In this document: positions 33,333 to 43,169 of the stretch, in pieces | Position numbering within the stretch: the stretch's first letter is position 1 | Layout of the letters: every line of letters starts with the position of its first letter | DNA from: Pseudomonas sivasensis | Lineage (GTDB): Bacteria; Pseudomonadota; Gammaproteobacteria; Pseudomonadales; Pseudomonadaceae | Assembly (NCBI RefSeq): GCF_013778505.1 | Contig: NZ_JAAOWU010000003.1 | Span: 310,001-374,000 of the forward strand | Direction: 5' to 3' | DNA: 64,000 nucleotides | Notes under the pieces: generated by a model | The model's database searches: none | Seen by the model: only the letters and a program-made list of their open reading frames with translations | Told to the model about the DNA's origin: nothing | Position numbers and translations under genes: made by a program

Positions 33333-34218
33333 GGATTCTTTAGACACCTTGCAAACTCATTGCGTAACGCTTTTCAAACTCTACCGGTGACAGCTGATTG
33401 TTGAAACCATGGCGGCGTTTTACGTCGTAGAACATCTCGATGTAATCAAACACATCACTCCGAGCATCTTCCCGCGTGGTGTAGATTTTTCGCTTGATCC
33501 GTTCCCGTTTCAGAAGCTGGAAAAAGCTCTCGGCCACGGCGTTGTCATGACAGTTGCCTCGGCGACTCATGCTGGCAACCAAATTGTTTGCCTTCAAAAA
33601 GCTGCGCCAATCGGAGCTGCTGTACTGGATGCCTTGGTCGGAATGAACCATCACCTCTTGCTTCGGTTTACGCCTCCAAACCGCCATCAACAACGCATCA
33701 ATAGCCAAATCACTGGTCATCTTCGACTTCATTGACCAGCCAACGACCTGCCGAGAAAGCAGATCCAGCACCACTGCCAAATACAGCCAGCCTTCATACG
33801 TACGAATGTAAGTGATGTCGGTGACCCAAACTTTGTTGGGTGCTACGACATCAAACTGGCGCTTCAGTAAATTGGGTGAGGCGACCGCAGGCTTACCGCC
33901 GTACTTTCCAGGGCGACGTCGATACCCTGTCTGAGAGCGCAGCCCTTCAAGACGCATCAGCCTCGCCACACGATGGCGACCACAATCCTCACCGACTTCG
34001 CGCAGATCGTCATGGACTTTGCGATAGCCATAAACGCCGCCGCTCTCCAGCCAGGAATGCTTGATCAAGCCCAGCATTCGCTGGTCGTCTTTGGCGCGTA
34101 CAGATTGCGGCTCAGACAGCCAGGCGTAATAACCGCTGGGATGGACTTTCAGCGTCAGGCAAAGCCGTCGAATGGAATATCGGCCACGTCGGGCATGGTG
34201 TTGGATGAAGATTACGCA
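33322..34218 (-). mobile_element. Truncated IS3-family insertion sequence
   Basis: The terminus TGAATCGCCCCGG at 33322 is retained beside the end of the transposase gene. The other end, including orfA, is missing: the element stops at about 34218 where it joins a chemoreceptor fragment. It therefore cannot move alone. Confidence 0.75.
33340..34218 (-). pseudogene. IS3-family transposase OrfB, 5'-truncated gene
   Basis: The frame from about residue RRGRYSIRRLC to the end encodes a normal IS3 OrfB integrase. The DDE triad is intact: VWVTDITYI, VMVHSDQGIQYSS and CHDNAVAESFFQLLK. OrfA, the usual source of the frameshifted N-terminus, is absent, and sequence upstream of about 34218 belongs to the plus-strand chemoreceptor remnant. 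The gene is thus complete at its 3' end but has lost its start. Confidence 0.72.
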
Positions 34219-34863
34219 TCGCTTTTCATGATCGACCAGAGCACCTTGAGGCTGCCATGGCAAATCAACATCGTCGTGCAATTGCGCGGGCTTGCCAGCG
34301 GACTGCATGACGGACAAAAGTTGAGTTCGGGTGCGCGCAGCGTTATCAAGTCGATGCTCAAAAATGAGTAACTCATCCACAAAGAACTTCAACAAAGCCT
34401 GGCCCTGTTGCGTCGCAGAGAACCTGCCCTCGCTGATAGTATTCAGGCACCGATCACCAGTGCTTTTGTGAGCCTGGACAGTTTCCGTGCCGACCTTGAA
34501 GTATTGATTGACGCGCCAAGCGACACCATCACCGGCGTTCAGAGTCTGCCAGCCAAAGGCACTGCGGTGGTGGCTGAGTTGTACAAGGCGCAAGACACAC
34601 TGCAGGAAGCACTGCTGAATGCGCTTGAACGCCGAGTTCAGGAAAAAACTTCGGAACGGCTATTCATTCTAGGCATGTTTGACGTTCTTGGCATGCTGCT
34701 GGTGTATGTGTTCAGCGGTATCTACAGCGCCATGCGTCGCACGATAAACGATGTTTTGATCGCCACCCAACTCATTGCGAAGGGCGACCTGAGCGTGCGC
34801 ATTCAAGTGCGCGGCAAAGATGAAATGGCCGACGTGGGCAACGGCCTTAACCATATGGTGTAA
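34219..34863 (+). pseudogene. Methyl-accepting chemotaxis protein remnant
   Basis: An open frame on the plus strand starts at the IS junction (SLFMIDQSTLRLPWQINIVVQ) and continues through a periplasmic helical sensor to a membrane span (RLFILGMFDVLGMLLVYVFSG) and a HAMP domain (TQLIAKGDLSVRIQVRGKDEM). An in-frame TAA at 34369-34371 interrupts it, and the frame ends just after the HAMP segment, so the signalling hairpin is missing. The remnant has lost its start to the IS and its C-terminal domain to a separate event. Confidence 0.8.
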
Positions 34864-34870
34864 GCCTTTA

Positions 34871-34893
34871 GGGGCCAGTGATGGCCCTTTTTT
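34871..34893 (+). terminator. Terminator after the chemoreceptor remnant
   Basis: GGGCCA and TGGCCC form a six-base stem with GTGA between, followed by a six-T run. It is a standard rho-independent terminator and probably the original terminator of the deleted chemoreceptor gene. Confidence 0.8.
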
Positions 34894-35235
34894 GGGCTTA
34901 ACTTTTGGTTCGCCGGCAGCGCTCTCAGCATTACCAGACTTCCTCTCAGCAGCGCGCCCATTTTTTCTCCAGGTAAATGGAACCCCGCACGTAAGGTAGG
35001 TTTTAGAAGAAGCTCACTCTTTCCATTGCTTCACCTATACGAACTGCTAGGTGGGTTGTGGAAATACCAGCGATGCGAAGTTGCAGAAATCCTTTTCCCG
35101 ACGAGTTAATGGCTTAGTACAGGTATCTCGATACCAGTACTAAGCATCGAAGCTCAAAGGGCTTGGTAGTGGCACTCGGCCATTTCGGCTAAACTTGCGC
35201 CTAAGAGGTGCTAGTGCAGGCGCCAGGTGAACCCT
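34894..35235. other. Gene-free stretch
   Basis: About 340 bases without a supported gene, ending in the leader of the GGDEF gene. It contains several short A+T-rich tracts but no clear regulatory site. Confidence 0.4.
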
Positions 35236-36429
35236 ATGATTGCTCACACCCCTACGCTTTTCGCCTGTGTCGCTTTGGTAGCGACGATTATGGCTTTTTG
35301 TTTGATCCTAGTCGGACAGTTCAACCAGCGTGACGGCCTTCTAACGATAGGCTTCGGTCTGTTAGCGCATGCATTAGCCTACATCGGCTATACGTTCTAT
35401 GGTCACGCACCGTTGTGGTTGACCTACGGCTCCGCCAACACCCTATTGGCAGTGGCACTATCCTTCTATGGGGCAAGTGTCTTCCGGGTTGTCGAGCTTC
35501 CTGTCGCATGGTGGGGAGTGTTTGCTCCAGCAGCATTGATGCTGGTGTTGATGGTCACTTTGATCGATACGCTCGAACCGCGAATGCTGGCTGCCACGGT
35601 GGTGTTGATGGTGCAGTGCTCATTGATCATTTACTGGACTCACCGGCACATTCCCGTTCAGGGGCGTGCACGCATGTTGTTGATCATCGGATCAAGCATT
35701 AGCTTGATCGGTTTGGGTATGCGAGTCGTGGCAGTGCTTGGCGGAGGCGCTGCGGAAATGCGTTACGACGTGAGTAACCTCAAGCAAACGATCTCGGTCA
35801 GCATTGGTACCTTCACTGCGATGATGATCTCCCTGGGCTTGGTGCTCCTGGCTAAAGAGCGCAGCGAGGCTTTGCTTCAGCACATGGCGCTGCGAGATGT
35901 GCTGACCGGTATCCTAAATCGTCGAGCCATCCTTGATCAGTTTTCGACGGAGTTGGAGCGTGCGCGCCGAGACGGTTCGAGCCTGGCAGTTGCTATGGTC
36001 GATATCGATCACTTCAAACACATCAACGACAGGTATGGCCATCTGGCAGGAGACGAAGTTATTAGGCACTGTGCCAATCATCTAACCCAGCGTATTCGCC
36101 ATTCCGACAGTATTGGTCGTTATGGGGGGGAGGAGTTTTTGATCTTGTTGCCGAGCACTAATATTGAAGGGGCCTTGAGTGTACTAGATAAGTTGCGCAC
36201 CTCTTTAGCCGAGTCGTCAGCTCAATATGGTGAGGCAAAAATTTCGGTGCGCATCAGTATTGGTGTTTGCTGCGTTGTACCCGATGAGGGCGACGCGATA
36301 GCCAATTTGCTTGCCAAGGCGGACGCTGCGCTTTATGAAGCAAAGGCGTCAGGGCGCAATACTTTGAAGCTCGTGCAGTCATACCCCCAACAGAATGAAG
36401 CGCCTTTAATACTGAAGCCGCAGCACTAA
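35236..36429 (+). CDS. Membrane GGDEF diguanylate cyclase
   Basis: A 397-residue enzyme with an N-terminal half of six or seven hydrophobic spans and a C-terminal GGDEF domain carrying IGRYGGEEFLILL, an active-site GGEEF. The preceding segment HSDSIGRYGGEEF has no RxxD five residues before the motif, so product inhibition at an I-site is not obvious. The ATG at 35236 has an AGGTGA at seven bases; an upstream GTG at 35227 is possible. Its context is a decayed region, but its own reading frame is intact. Confidence 0.87.
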   Translation: MIAHTPTLFACVALVATIMAFCLILVGQFNQRDGLLTIGFGLLAHALAYIGYTFYGHAPLWLTYGSANTLLAVALSFYGASVFRVVELPVAWWGVFAPAALMLVLMVTLIDTLEPRMLAATVVLMVQCSLIIYWTHRHIPVQGRARMLLIIGSSISLIGLGMRVVAVLGGGAAEMRYDVSNLKQTISVSIGTFTAMMISLGLVLLAKERSEALLQHMALRDVLTGILNRRAILDQFSTELERARRDGSSLAVAMVDIDHFKHINDRYGHLAGDEVIRHCANHLTQRIRHSDSIGRYGGEEFLILLPSTNIEGALSVLDKLRTSLAESSAQYGEAKISVRISIGVCCVVPDEGDAIANLLAKADAALYEAKASGRNTLKLVQSYPQQNEAPLILKPQH

Positions 36430-36460
36430 AGAACTTCCTCCCAGTAACATGATCATTCTC

Positions 36461-37195
36461 CTACACGTCCTTATTGATCGTATGCGCCGGATGAGACTGG
36501 CCCGAAGCGAGTAGTAAGGTTCTACGATTCAGGGGCGGAGCTCTTGGCCGTCCCGGTAGCGAGCGAGGTTCTCTTGCGACATCAAGATTAGCCCGCTGAG
36601 GTAGCAAAATTGGATCTGCTTGTGTGTTGGTGTTGGCGACGCCTCTGGCGATGCTTTGGACGCGACTGCTAATCGATGGCCCTCCGGACATGAGCGACAC
36701 ATCGGCCAAGTCCCCCTCGCGAATGTCCAAGAGATTGGTTTCCTCGAAGTAAGCCGTCTAGTAGAGCGAGTCGTTTTTGATGAGTGAGAAGGCGGGAGCC
36801 CCCTGGGCTACGTAGTTGCCTTCCTGCAACTGACGTTGGTGATCGTACCGTCAGATGGCGCAATCACGGATGTACGGGCGAGGTTGATCCTCGCGGTTTC
36901 CCACTGCGCCTTGTTGACCTCATATTGGGATTTGGCCAGCAAGACTTGGGAATGTGCGTTATCCAAATCCTCAGCGCTGATGGCGTTGATCCTGGCCAAT
37001 GGAACACGGCGGCGCTCTAGAAGTACTGCAAGCTCCCACGCATGCTTTGCGTGTTCCATTTTGGCTTTCGACTCGTTCACAAGGGAGCGATAACGGGCGC
37101 ATCAATCTCAAAAAGCACATCGCCTTTTTTTACCGCCTGGTTATCTCTCACTTCAAGCTTGGTTAATTTTCGTTTGCCCTTGGCTGCATAAGCTG
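36461..37195 (-). pseudogene. HlyD-family secretion adaptor, broken
   Basis: Three minus-strand frames read as pieces of one HlyD/EmrA-type membrane-fusion protein: the lipoyl-like KLEVRDNQAVKKGDVLFEID, then the hairpin QYEVNKAQWETARINLARTSVIAPSDGTI, then DVSLMSGG near the end. At least two frameshifts and stop codons separate them and the true N-terminus is absent. The fragment meets an IclR fragment on the opposite strand near 37195. Confidence 0.8.
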
Positions 37196-37663
37196 AGCGA
37201 GACGGTTCAGGAGACCGTTGTCTTTTCGAGGTCTGCAGGCATTCAACTAATCGTTGAGGATCGTGTTGTTGCTGACCGTGAGTTGCAGGTGATGCCGCGT
37301 CTTGGCCAACTGGATACGCCGCTCTATGGCACATCAGCTGGACGGGCTCTTTTGGCTCTGGACAAAGATGAAGATGTGAGTGCTTTGCTTGCAGTTGGAA
37401 ACACCGCGAAGCACAAAGCAGTGTTGCCTCAAGCTCTGTCGGTTCAGCTGGACGGTATTCGAAAGAACGGGATTTCCAGTGACCACGGTGAGCATATCGA
37501 GGGAATCACGACAACCGCCGTTGCTTTGGATACGATACTGGGGCGTTTCGCAATTTCAATGCCCATTCCGACGTTCCGTTTCGAGAGGAATCGCGATTCC
37601 TACATAGAGGGGTTGTTGCGCTGCAAGGCCGGATTGCTCAAAGAAATCGGTATAGACGGCTAA
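37193..37663 (+). pseudogene. IclR-family regulator, C-terminal fragment
   Basis: The frame contains the ligand-binding half of an IclR regulator: LGQLDTPLYGTSAGRALLALD, a GI.SDHGEHIEGI segment and ILGRFAISMPIP. The helix-turn-helix domain is missing because the fragment begins inside former HlyD DNA at about 37193. The stop at the 3' end is normal. It cannot regulate as it stands. Confidence 0.78.
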
Positions 37664-37803
37664 CGCTCAAAGGCAGAAGTCTTGAGACGTTAGCCGTTTG
37701 ATTCTGCGGCTAGGGAAGTCTAGTTCGGTACCGGCGCCATCAGATCATTGTAGAGGGTGAGAACACGAGCCCCCAGTGCCCTGAACATTAACTCGTCACG
37801 CGG

Positions 37804-38349
37804 TCAGGCCGAGAGGTAATCTTCCACCGACTTGACGGTGGCGTAACCGAACTCAAACGCTGCCATCATCGTGGCGTGTGCGTGAGCAGCAGGAACGTTA
37901 ACACCACCAAATGTGAGATCCAGGGTGGCGCAGGCGTCATGCAGCACCGTAACGGGATAGCCCATGTCTGCCGCCGCGCGCACTACGGCATCGATGCACA
38001 TGTGGCTCATTGCACCGATTACCACGAGTTCCTCGATGTCCGCTGCTTCCAACTGCTGCTTAAGATCTGTTTCTCGGAAGGCGTTGATGTGTGCTTTTAC
38101 AATCACAGGCTCATTACCCAGAGGTGCAACAGCAGGCTGAGTTTGCGCACCGTTCGAGCCTTTGACGAAGATTGGAACGCCTTCATCATTGGACTCATGC
38201 CGTATGTGAAAAACCGGAGCTCCTATATCGCGCGAGTGGCTGATCACTCGGACAGCATTCGCTACAGCAGCTACGATGCCGTCTAACGGCAATTTGCCTG
38301 TGGGCAGGTATTCATTTTGCAGGTCAACTACTACAAGGCCACGTTTCAT
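37804..38349 (-). CDS. Isochorismatase-like cysteine hydrolase
   Basis: A 181-residue enzyme with the catalytic triad Asp9 (VVDLQNEY), Lys85 (IVKAHIN) and Cys118 (SHMCIDAV). The family hydrolyses isochorismate, nicotinamide or other amide and vinyl-ether substrates; the actual one is unknown. Its length is normal. It lies in the same orientation as a secreted metallo-hydrolase with a divergent GlxA-type regulator, but about 100 bases apart, so joint transcription is possible. Confidence 0.88.
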   Translation of the reverse strand: MKRGLVVVDLQNEYLPTGKLPLDGIVAAVANAVRVISHSRDIGAPVFHIRHESNDEGVPIFVKGSNGAQTQPAVAPLGNEPVIVKAHINAFRETDLKQQLEAADIEELVVIGAMSHMCIDAVVRAAADMGYPVTVLHDACATLDLTFGGVNVPAAHAHATMMAAFEFGYATVKSVEDYLSA

Positions 38350-38446
38350 GAACGATCTCCGGTCGAATTATCCGAGCTAAGCATGCGGCTTGAGGGTTGA
38401 AGTCGACAGATAGAACACCTGGATTTCCAACCTCAAAAAATTTAAG

Positions 38447-39337
38447 TCAGAACTCCAGCGAAGCGCCGTCTTCCGGTATATCTACGCGACTTTCGATACC
38501 GTGCTGTTTGACGTAAGCGCGCAATTCCTTTCGGGTCAGCGACATATGGTTGACCGCGTCCATGTGCACCGCGACGATTTTCGCGTCTTTGGCCGCCTTG
38601 GAAGCGCGGAGTACATCTTCCTCGCCCATGATGATCGCACCCTCAAATCCGTTCACCTTCGCTTTTCCGGCGTTGAGTACGATGACTTCGGGGTGATATT
38701 TCTCAATGGTTCGGTCTACCTCTTTACGCCAGATAGTGTCGCCAGCTAGGTAGAGAGTTTTGTAGCCTGGCGCTTGAAATACAACGCCCATAGCCTCGCC
38801 CAGAAGTTTCGCGAGTGGGGGAGCGGCATACATATTGTCTGTGCCGTGCTGGCCACCCGTCTTGGTGATTTTCACGCCGCCGAATTCCGCTTCGTCAGTA
38901 AGAACGCGTACGTTCTTGAAGCCTTGGGAGCGAATCAACGTCGCGTCTTCCTCGTGCTGTGTGAACAGCGGTATGTCTTTCGGAAGCGCTTTCTGTGCGG
39001 CATCGTCCCAGTGGTCAAGATGCGTATGAGTGACGATGACAGCGTCTACACCAGAGATTACGTTTTCGGGCGACTCAGTCAGATCAACCAAAGGATTGCG
39101 TAGGTCACTACGGTAGGTATTTTCAAATCCTGGGTAGGTTCCTTTTTTGGACAGCATCGGGTCGATCAGAAAGGTCGTGCCTCCGTAGGAGATTTTTACC
39201 GTTGCGTTGCGAACTTGCTGCAAGTCGACTTTATGGGCCGCGTCCGGGGACTTGGGGGCGTCGGAGCTCGCAATTGCCGATGAGGTCGCGGCAGCCCAGG
39301 CGAGGCCAAGGGCTATTGGAAGTGTATTGAAATTCAT
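38447..39337 (-). CDS. Secreted MBL-fold metallo-hydrolase
   Basis: A 296-residue protein with a signal peptide (MNFNTLPIALGLAWAAATSSA) and a metallo-beta-lactamase fold of the UlaG/RomA-like group. The metal motif VTHTHLDHWD supplies ligands at 104-109, and further ligands sit in GGQHGTDN and LAGDTIW. Substrate unknown. Divergent regulator at 39471. A pair of genes with a GlxA regulator and MBL hydrolase is common in Pseudomonas, but the compound handled is not clear. Confidence 0.87.
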   Translation of the reverse strand: MNFNTLPIALGLAWAAATSSAIASSDAPKSPDAAHKVDLQQVRNATVKISYGGTTFLIDPMLSKKGTYPGFENTYRSDLRNPLVDLTESPENVISGVDAVIVTHTHLDHWDDAAQKALPKDIPLFTQHEEDATLIRSQGFKNVRVLTDEAEFGGVKITKTGGQHGTDNMYAAPPLAKLLGEAMGVVFQAPGYKTLYLAGDTIWRKEVDRTIEKYHPEVIVLNAGKAKVNGFEGAIIMGEEDVLRASKAAKDAKIVAVHMDAVNHMSLTRKELRAYVKQHGIESRVDIPEDGASLEF

Positions 39338-39470
39338 CTCGTTAATCCTGTAATTGCATCAGTGACTCTATTCTTGCCCAATGCCTTGGGACTCAACAGT
39401 GGCCTGAAGGACAGAATTCGATATAATTGGGCCACTAAGCCTGCGCTGTTTTCGAATATGAGGCTGACTG

Positions 39471-40499
39471 ATGCAATCCACACGCGTTGCTGTTCTGGCT
39501 TTTGACGGTGTCAGCTTGTTTCATCTTTCCGTGCCTGGAATGGTTCTAGGAACAGCTCAATCCGCACCCGGTGAACCTCATTACGAGGTCAGTTACTGTG
39601 CAGAGACGCCGGGAATGGTGATAAGCGACCAAGGCATAGGCCTAGCGGTCGATCATGGCCTGGAACTGATGGAAGCATCCGACGTAATTGTCATTCCGGC
39701 GTGGGGCGATCATTCTGTCGCAGCGTCTGCGCAGCTTGTGCAAGCCTTACAGAGTGCAAATGCCCAAGACAAGCTTATCGTCGGGCTATGTCTGGGAGCA
39801 TTCGTGCTCGGCGATGCAGGACTTCTTGATGGCAAAGAAGCAACCACTCACTGGGCAGTCAGAGACGAGTTTGGGCGACGTTTCCCAGAAGTTCGTTTCA
39901 GGCCCGAAGTGCTGTATGTCAGTGATGGCAACATCATTACCTCTGCGGGAACCGTGGCAGCGATTGATTGTTGTCTGCATCTAATACGTCACCGACTCGG
40001 TGCTGACGTTGCCAATCGCACTGCAAAGATGCTGGTGACGCCGCCGCATAGGCAGGGAGGTCAGGCTCAGTACGTAGAGCATCCTCTGCCGCAGCTGTCT
40101 AGCGAGACTCATTTGTCCAATGTACTGGCGTGGGCCCGAATGCACCTGGCGAGTGATCTGTCGCTCGATGTTCTGGCGGACATGGCGAAAATGAGTCGGC
40201 GTACTTTTACCAGGCGATTTAGGGAGGCGACCGGCAGCACTGTCTCAAAATGGTTGAATGCTGAGAGAGTCGCCAGAGCACAACAGCTGCTCGAAACGAC
40301 CGATTTACCTATCGAGTGTGTCGCCGGTGAGGCGGGTTTCGGAACGCCTTTGTCGTTGAGACAACAGTTCGGCGTTCACCTTGGCACTTCACCCTCTGAG
40401 TATCGGCGAATGTTTTTCCGTGAAATGAAGCCAGGCCCGAAGGCGGGCGGCAATCAGCACACTGCCGAGTCATTTACCCATTCCCAGGTAAAAGTTTAA
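39471..40499 (+). CDS. GlxA-family AraC-type transcriptional regulator
   Basis: A 342-residue regulator with an N-terminal DJ-1/PfpI-like domain (LIVGLCLGAFVLGDAGLL, with the elbow Cys in the GLCLG turn) and a C-terminal AraC helix-turn-helix region (DLSLDVLADMAKMSRRTFTRRFREATG and SPSEYRR). Members often control catabolism of small amines or oxidative compounds. It is divergent from the secreted metallo-hydrolase across 133 bp, so it likely controls it. Starts at the ATG at 39471. Confidence 0.9.
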   Translation: MQSTRVAVLAFDGVSLFHLSVPGMVLGTAQSAPGEPHYEVSYCAETPGMVISDQGIGLAVDHGLELMEASDVIVIPAWGDHSVAASAQLVQALQSANAQDKLIVGLCLGAFVLGDAGLLDGKEATTHWAVRDEFGRRFPEVRFRPEVLYVSDGNIITSAGTVAAIDCCLHLIRHRLGADVANRTAKMLVTPPHRQGGQAQYVEHPLPQLSSETHLSNVLAWARMHLASDLSLDVLADMAKMSRRTFTRRFREATGSTVSKWLNAERVARAQQLLETTDLPIECVAGEAGFGTPLSLRQQFGVHLGTSPSEYRRMFFREMKPGPKAGGNQHTAESFTHSQVKV

Positions 40500-40513
40500 T
40501 CATGCCTCGTGGC

Positions 40514-41082
40514 TCAGGCAGCAAGACTTCTGACGACAGCGAGCAGCGCTTGTAACGGATGTAAAACGGTAATTCCATCCTGTCGTTTCACCTGACTTCG
40601 GCAAGCATATCCGTCGGCTAACAAACGGCCTGATGCATTGAATTTCGTCACAAGCGGCGCCCAGGACTGCTTGTAAATAACCGTGGACGTGTCGGCGTTC
40701 TTTGTCTCATGCACCATAGGTGCCGGACATGCCGCAGCACCCGCTGGCCTATACGCTCATTTTCAGTCCCATGCGCTCATAGACTTGTTGCCAAAGGACG
40801 ATGCTGTTTGGCTCATTTGTCTTTTCAGTGCAGAGGGGAAGGAAATGATAGGGATCGGCATCTTTCACAATCTGCGACTGTGGAAGCGTATTGGCGAGCC
40901 ACTCCTGCGGCAGTAGTACGGTAGGAACCTTGTGACTGCCAAGCGTCTTCGCATATTCCTGGTGATACACCAACGTCATCGCCGGATCGAGGCCCACCAG
41001 CGGTATTTCGTACTCCTGAAGCTGGTGCAACGCTTCACCGTTGAAACGTGCGGCCTCTTCAAAAGCTTTGATGAAGCCTTGT
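40514..41082 (-). pseudogene. FAD/(Fe-S) oxidoreductase (YdiJ-like), C-terminal fragment
   Basis: Two minus-strand frames read as the end of a large FAD-linked, cysteine-rich oxidoreductase: [31 protein letters not shown], then VYKQSWAPLV-like text and GYACRSQVKRQD. A frameshift near 40720-40749 destroys the central GCCGMSGTYGHE-type motif. The N-terminal 800 or more residues are lost. The fragment abuts an EAL fragment of opposite strand. Confidence 0.8.
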
Positions 41083-41357
41083 ACCTGCGGCGATTTCCCA
41101 TCGACAAACTCAAGATTGACATCGCTTTCATACGCGAAGTGACGAGCAATCCCCAAGACGCTGCTATTGCCAAGACGATTATTGAATTGGCGCACAGTCT
41201 AGACCTACAAGTGATAGCCGAAGGAGTCGAGACCGTTGAACAGCTTGCATTTCTTACGGAAAATGGCTGTGATCAAGTGCAGGGTTACCTCTTCAGTAGG
41301 CCACTGCCGATCAGTGAGTTGCATGAACTTCTGCGTGAACGAACCTGTTTTACTTGA
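41082..41357 (+). pseudogene. EAL-domain phosphodiesterase, C-terminal fragment
   Basis: The last third of an EAL domain reads [17 protein letters not shown], then [14 protein letters not shown] and [15 protein letters not shown]. The catalytic EAL motif itself, which lies upstream in the family, is gone. The fragment begins at the junction with the oxidoreductase remnant and has a normal stop. It has no own start codon. Confidence 0.82.
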
Positions 41358-41454
41358 GCTTTACGGCTTTCGGGGGGGGCAGCGTTGAATTGGTTGGTTC
41401 TTGGCGGCACTTTTTCACATGGAAGGTGCCTACCAAATCCCGAAGCCACGAAGG

Positions 41455-42846
41455 TTATGTGGGGTCGATCACTGAGTCGATTCGACCTAACGCCTTTAGG
41501 TATAGGGACACTGTTGTCCCTTTGTCAGGTGCTGTATTTACCCTAACTGTGCCCCCAGCGTTCTCTGCGAACTCACGGACTTGCGATAAGCCCAAACCCG
41601 TACCTTTTCCTCTTTCCTTTGTTGTGAAAAAAGGCTCAAAAATTTTAGCCGCAAGGTCAACCGGTATACCCGGCCCAGTATCAGTGACGCTGAGCACGAT
41701 GTAATTGCCTCCAGCCAGCGCAACGTCACCCTCAACACATACCAGTCGCGTTGAAATGCAGATACGGCCTGCCGCCCCAAGCGCATCTCTCGCATTCGTG
41801 AGAAGGTTCAAAACCGCCGCATTCAATTGGGCTTCTTCGCACATTACGACTGTGTTTGGAGCCGACAAGTCGAAAGCCAAGTCAATACTTTCAGTAGCTG
41901 TGCGAAGCAATAAATCACGCATTTCTTCAAGCCGAGCGTTAACTTCTAAGCAGACTAGATTCGGGCTGTCCAAGCGAACGCTGGATAGCAGGTGACTGAC
42001 CAGATGCCGCCCTTGGTCTACCGCCTGCAACCCGGTATCGCTGAATTGCTCAACATCCCCCGGGCGTCTTGCTCGTAATCTTATCATCTGCAGGCTTGCG
42101 CTTAGCGCCTGAAGGATGTTGTTGAAGTCATGTGCGATACTTGCGGTCACCATACCCAGGGAGGAGATACGCCTTGCGTGATGCAGTGACTCTTCTGTCA
42201 GTTGATTCAAAACCTTCGCCTGGGCGAGTTCTTTCTCCAGGATCTCTGCTCGATACTCACGTTGATGTCTAAGCAGTCGTAATTGCAGCAGTGAAGATGT
42301 CTGTCGAGCCAAAGCCAACAACGCTGTCCGCTGCTGCTCCGTTAACTTTCTCGGCTTTGTATCTATCACGCAAACCGTGCCAAGCGCGTGTCCCGTATCG
42401 TCAATAATAGGAGCTCCCGCGTAAAAGCGGATATGCGGAGGGCCAAGCACCAGTGCACTATTTTGAAATCGCGAGTCCAGTTTGGCGTCTTCCACAATCA
42501 ACACGTCAGCGGGAGCCAGGATCGCATGGGCGCAGAAAGCCAAATCCCGATGAGTCTCCCTCACGTCCAGTCCAACGCAAGCCTTGAACCACTGACGCTC
42601 TCTGTCCACGAGGGAAACCAGCGAGACAGGAACGTCGCACAATGTGCTCGCGATCATAACGATGTCGTCGAATTCTTTCTCCGGAGCTGAGTCCAGCACG
42701 CCGAGATGCTCCAGCGACAGCGCTCTTTCATCCTCGCTTGGAGGAAATGGGGCAGGAATGTGGGGCATCTGACTACGCATCGCTGGGGGGAGTAGGGGCG
42801 ATGATGCTGTTTCGACTGCTCGTACAGCAAGGAATTGTTTCTTCAT
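41455..42846 (-). CDS. GAF-domain sensor histidine kinase
   Basis: A 463-residue soluble sensor. A GAF domain at about 45-190 (FCAHAILAPADVLIVEDAKLDSRF, FYAGAPI) is followed by a kinase module: H-box SLGMVTASIAHDFNNILQAL, N-box NLLTNARDAL, and ATP-lid text VTDTGPGIP and GTGLGLSQVREFAENAGG. No membrane spans or response-regulator domain are seen, so a partner regulator is expected elsewhere. The start at 42846 has a weak ribosome site; ATGs at 42780 and 42768 are alternatives. Confidence 0.87.
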   Translation of the reverse strand: MKKQFLAVRAVETASSPLLPPAMRSQMPHIPAPFPPSEDERALSLEHLGVLDSAPEKEFDDIVMIASTLCDVPVSLVSLVDRERQWFKACVGLDVRETHRDLAFCAHAILAPADVLIVEDAKLDSRFQNSALVLGPPHIRFYAGAPIIDDTGHALGTVCVIDTKPRKLTEQQRTALLALARQTSSLLQLRLLRHQREYRAEILEKELAQAKVLNQLTEESLHHARRISSLGMVTASIAHDFNNILQALSASLQMIRLRARRPGDVEQFSDTGLQAVDQGRHLVSHLLSSVRLDSPNLVCLEVNARLEEMRDLLLRTATESIDLAFDLSAPNTVVMCEEAQLNAAVLNLLTNARDALGAAGRICISTRLVCVEGDVALAGGNYIVLSVTDTGPGIPVDLAAKIFEPFFTTKERGKGTGLGLSQVREFAENAGGTVRVNTAPDKGTTVSLYLKALGRIDSVIDPT

Positions 42847-42989
42847 CCAGGCATTGCGAAACCTGCATCAAGGTAGCGCTCGACAGATGTGCGACGAGTG
42901 GTCGTCATAAAAAGTGGAACTCCTGTTCACAGCCGCCAGTCAACTTTTCTGTCCAGACAGGACACGTATTCCTCACCGGGAGAAAACTC

Positions 42990-43169
42990 ATGAGTGGCAC
43001 ATCTGACAAGATCAAAGGCCTGGCCAATGAAGCCATCGGTAATGTGAAGCAAGGTGTCGGCAAGGTCACTGGTAATGAGAAGCTGCAGGTAGAAGGGGCT
43101 GTCCAGGAAAAGAAAGGTGAAGCCCAGCAGGTGGTTGGCAAAGTCAAAGACGCCGTAGACAAGAAGTAA
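42990..43169 (+). CDS. CsbD-family stress protein
   Basis: A 59-residue very hydrophilic protein with the CsbD repeat pattern: IKGLANEAIGNVKQGVGKVTG, then EGAVQEKKGEAQQVVGKV. Such proteins are induced by general and osmotic stress; their mode of action is not known. The ATG at 42990 has a GGGAG site at eight bases. The membrane-protein gene 590 bases downstream on the same strand may be part of the same stress response. Confidence 0.9.
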   Translation: MSGTSDKIKGLANEAIGNVKQGVGKVTGNEKLQVEGAVQEKKGEAQQVVGKVKDAVDKK

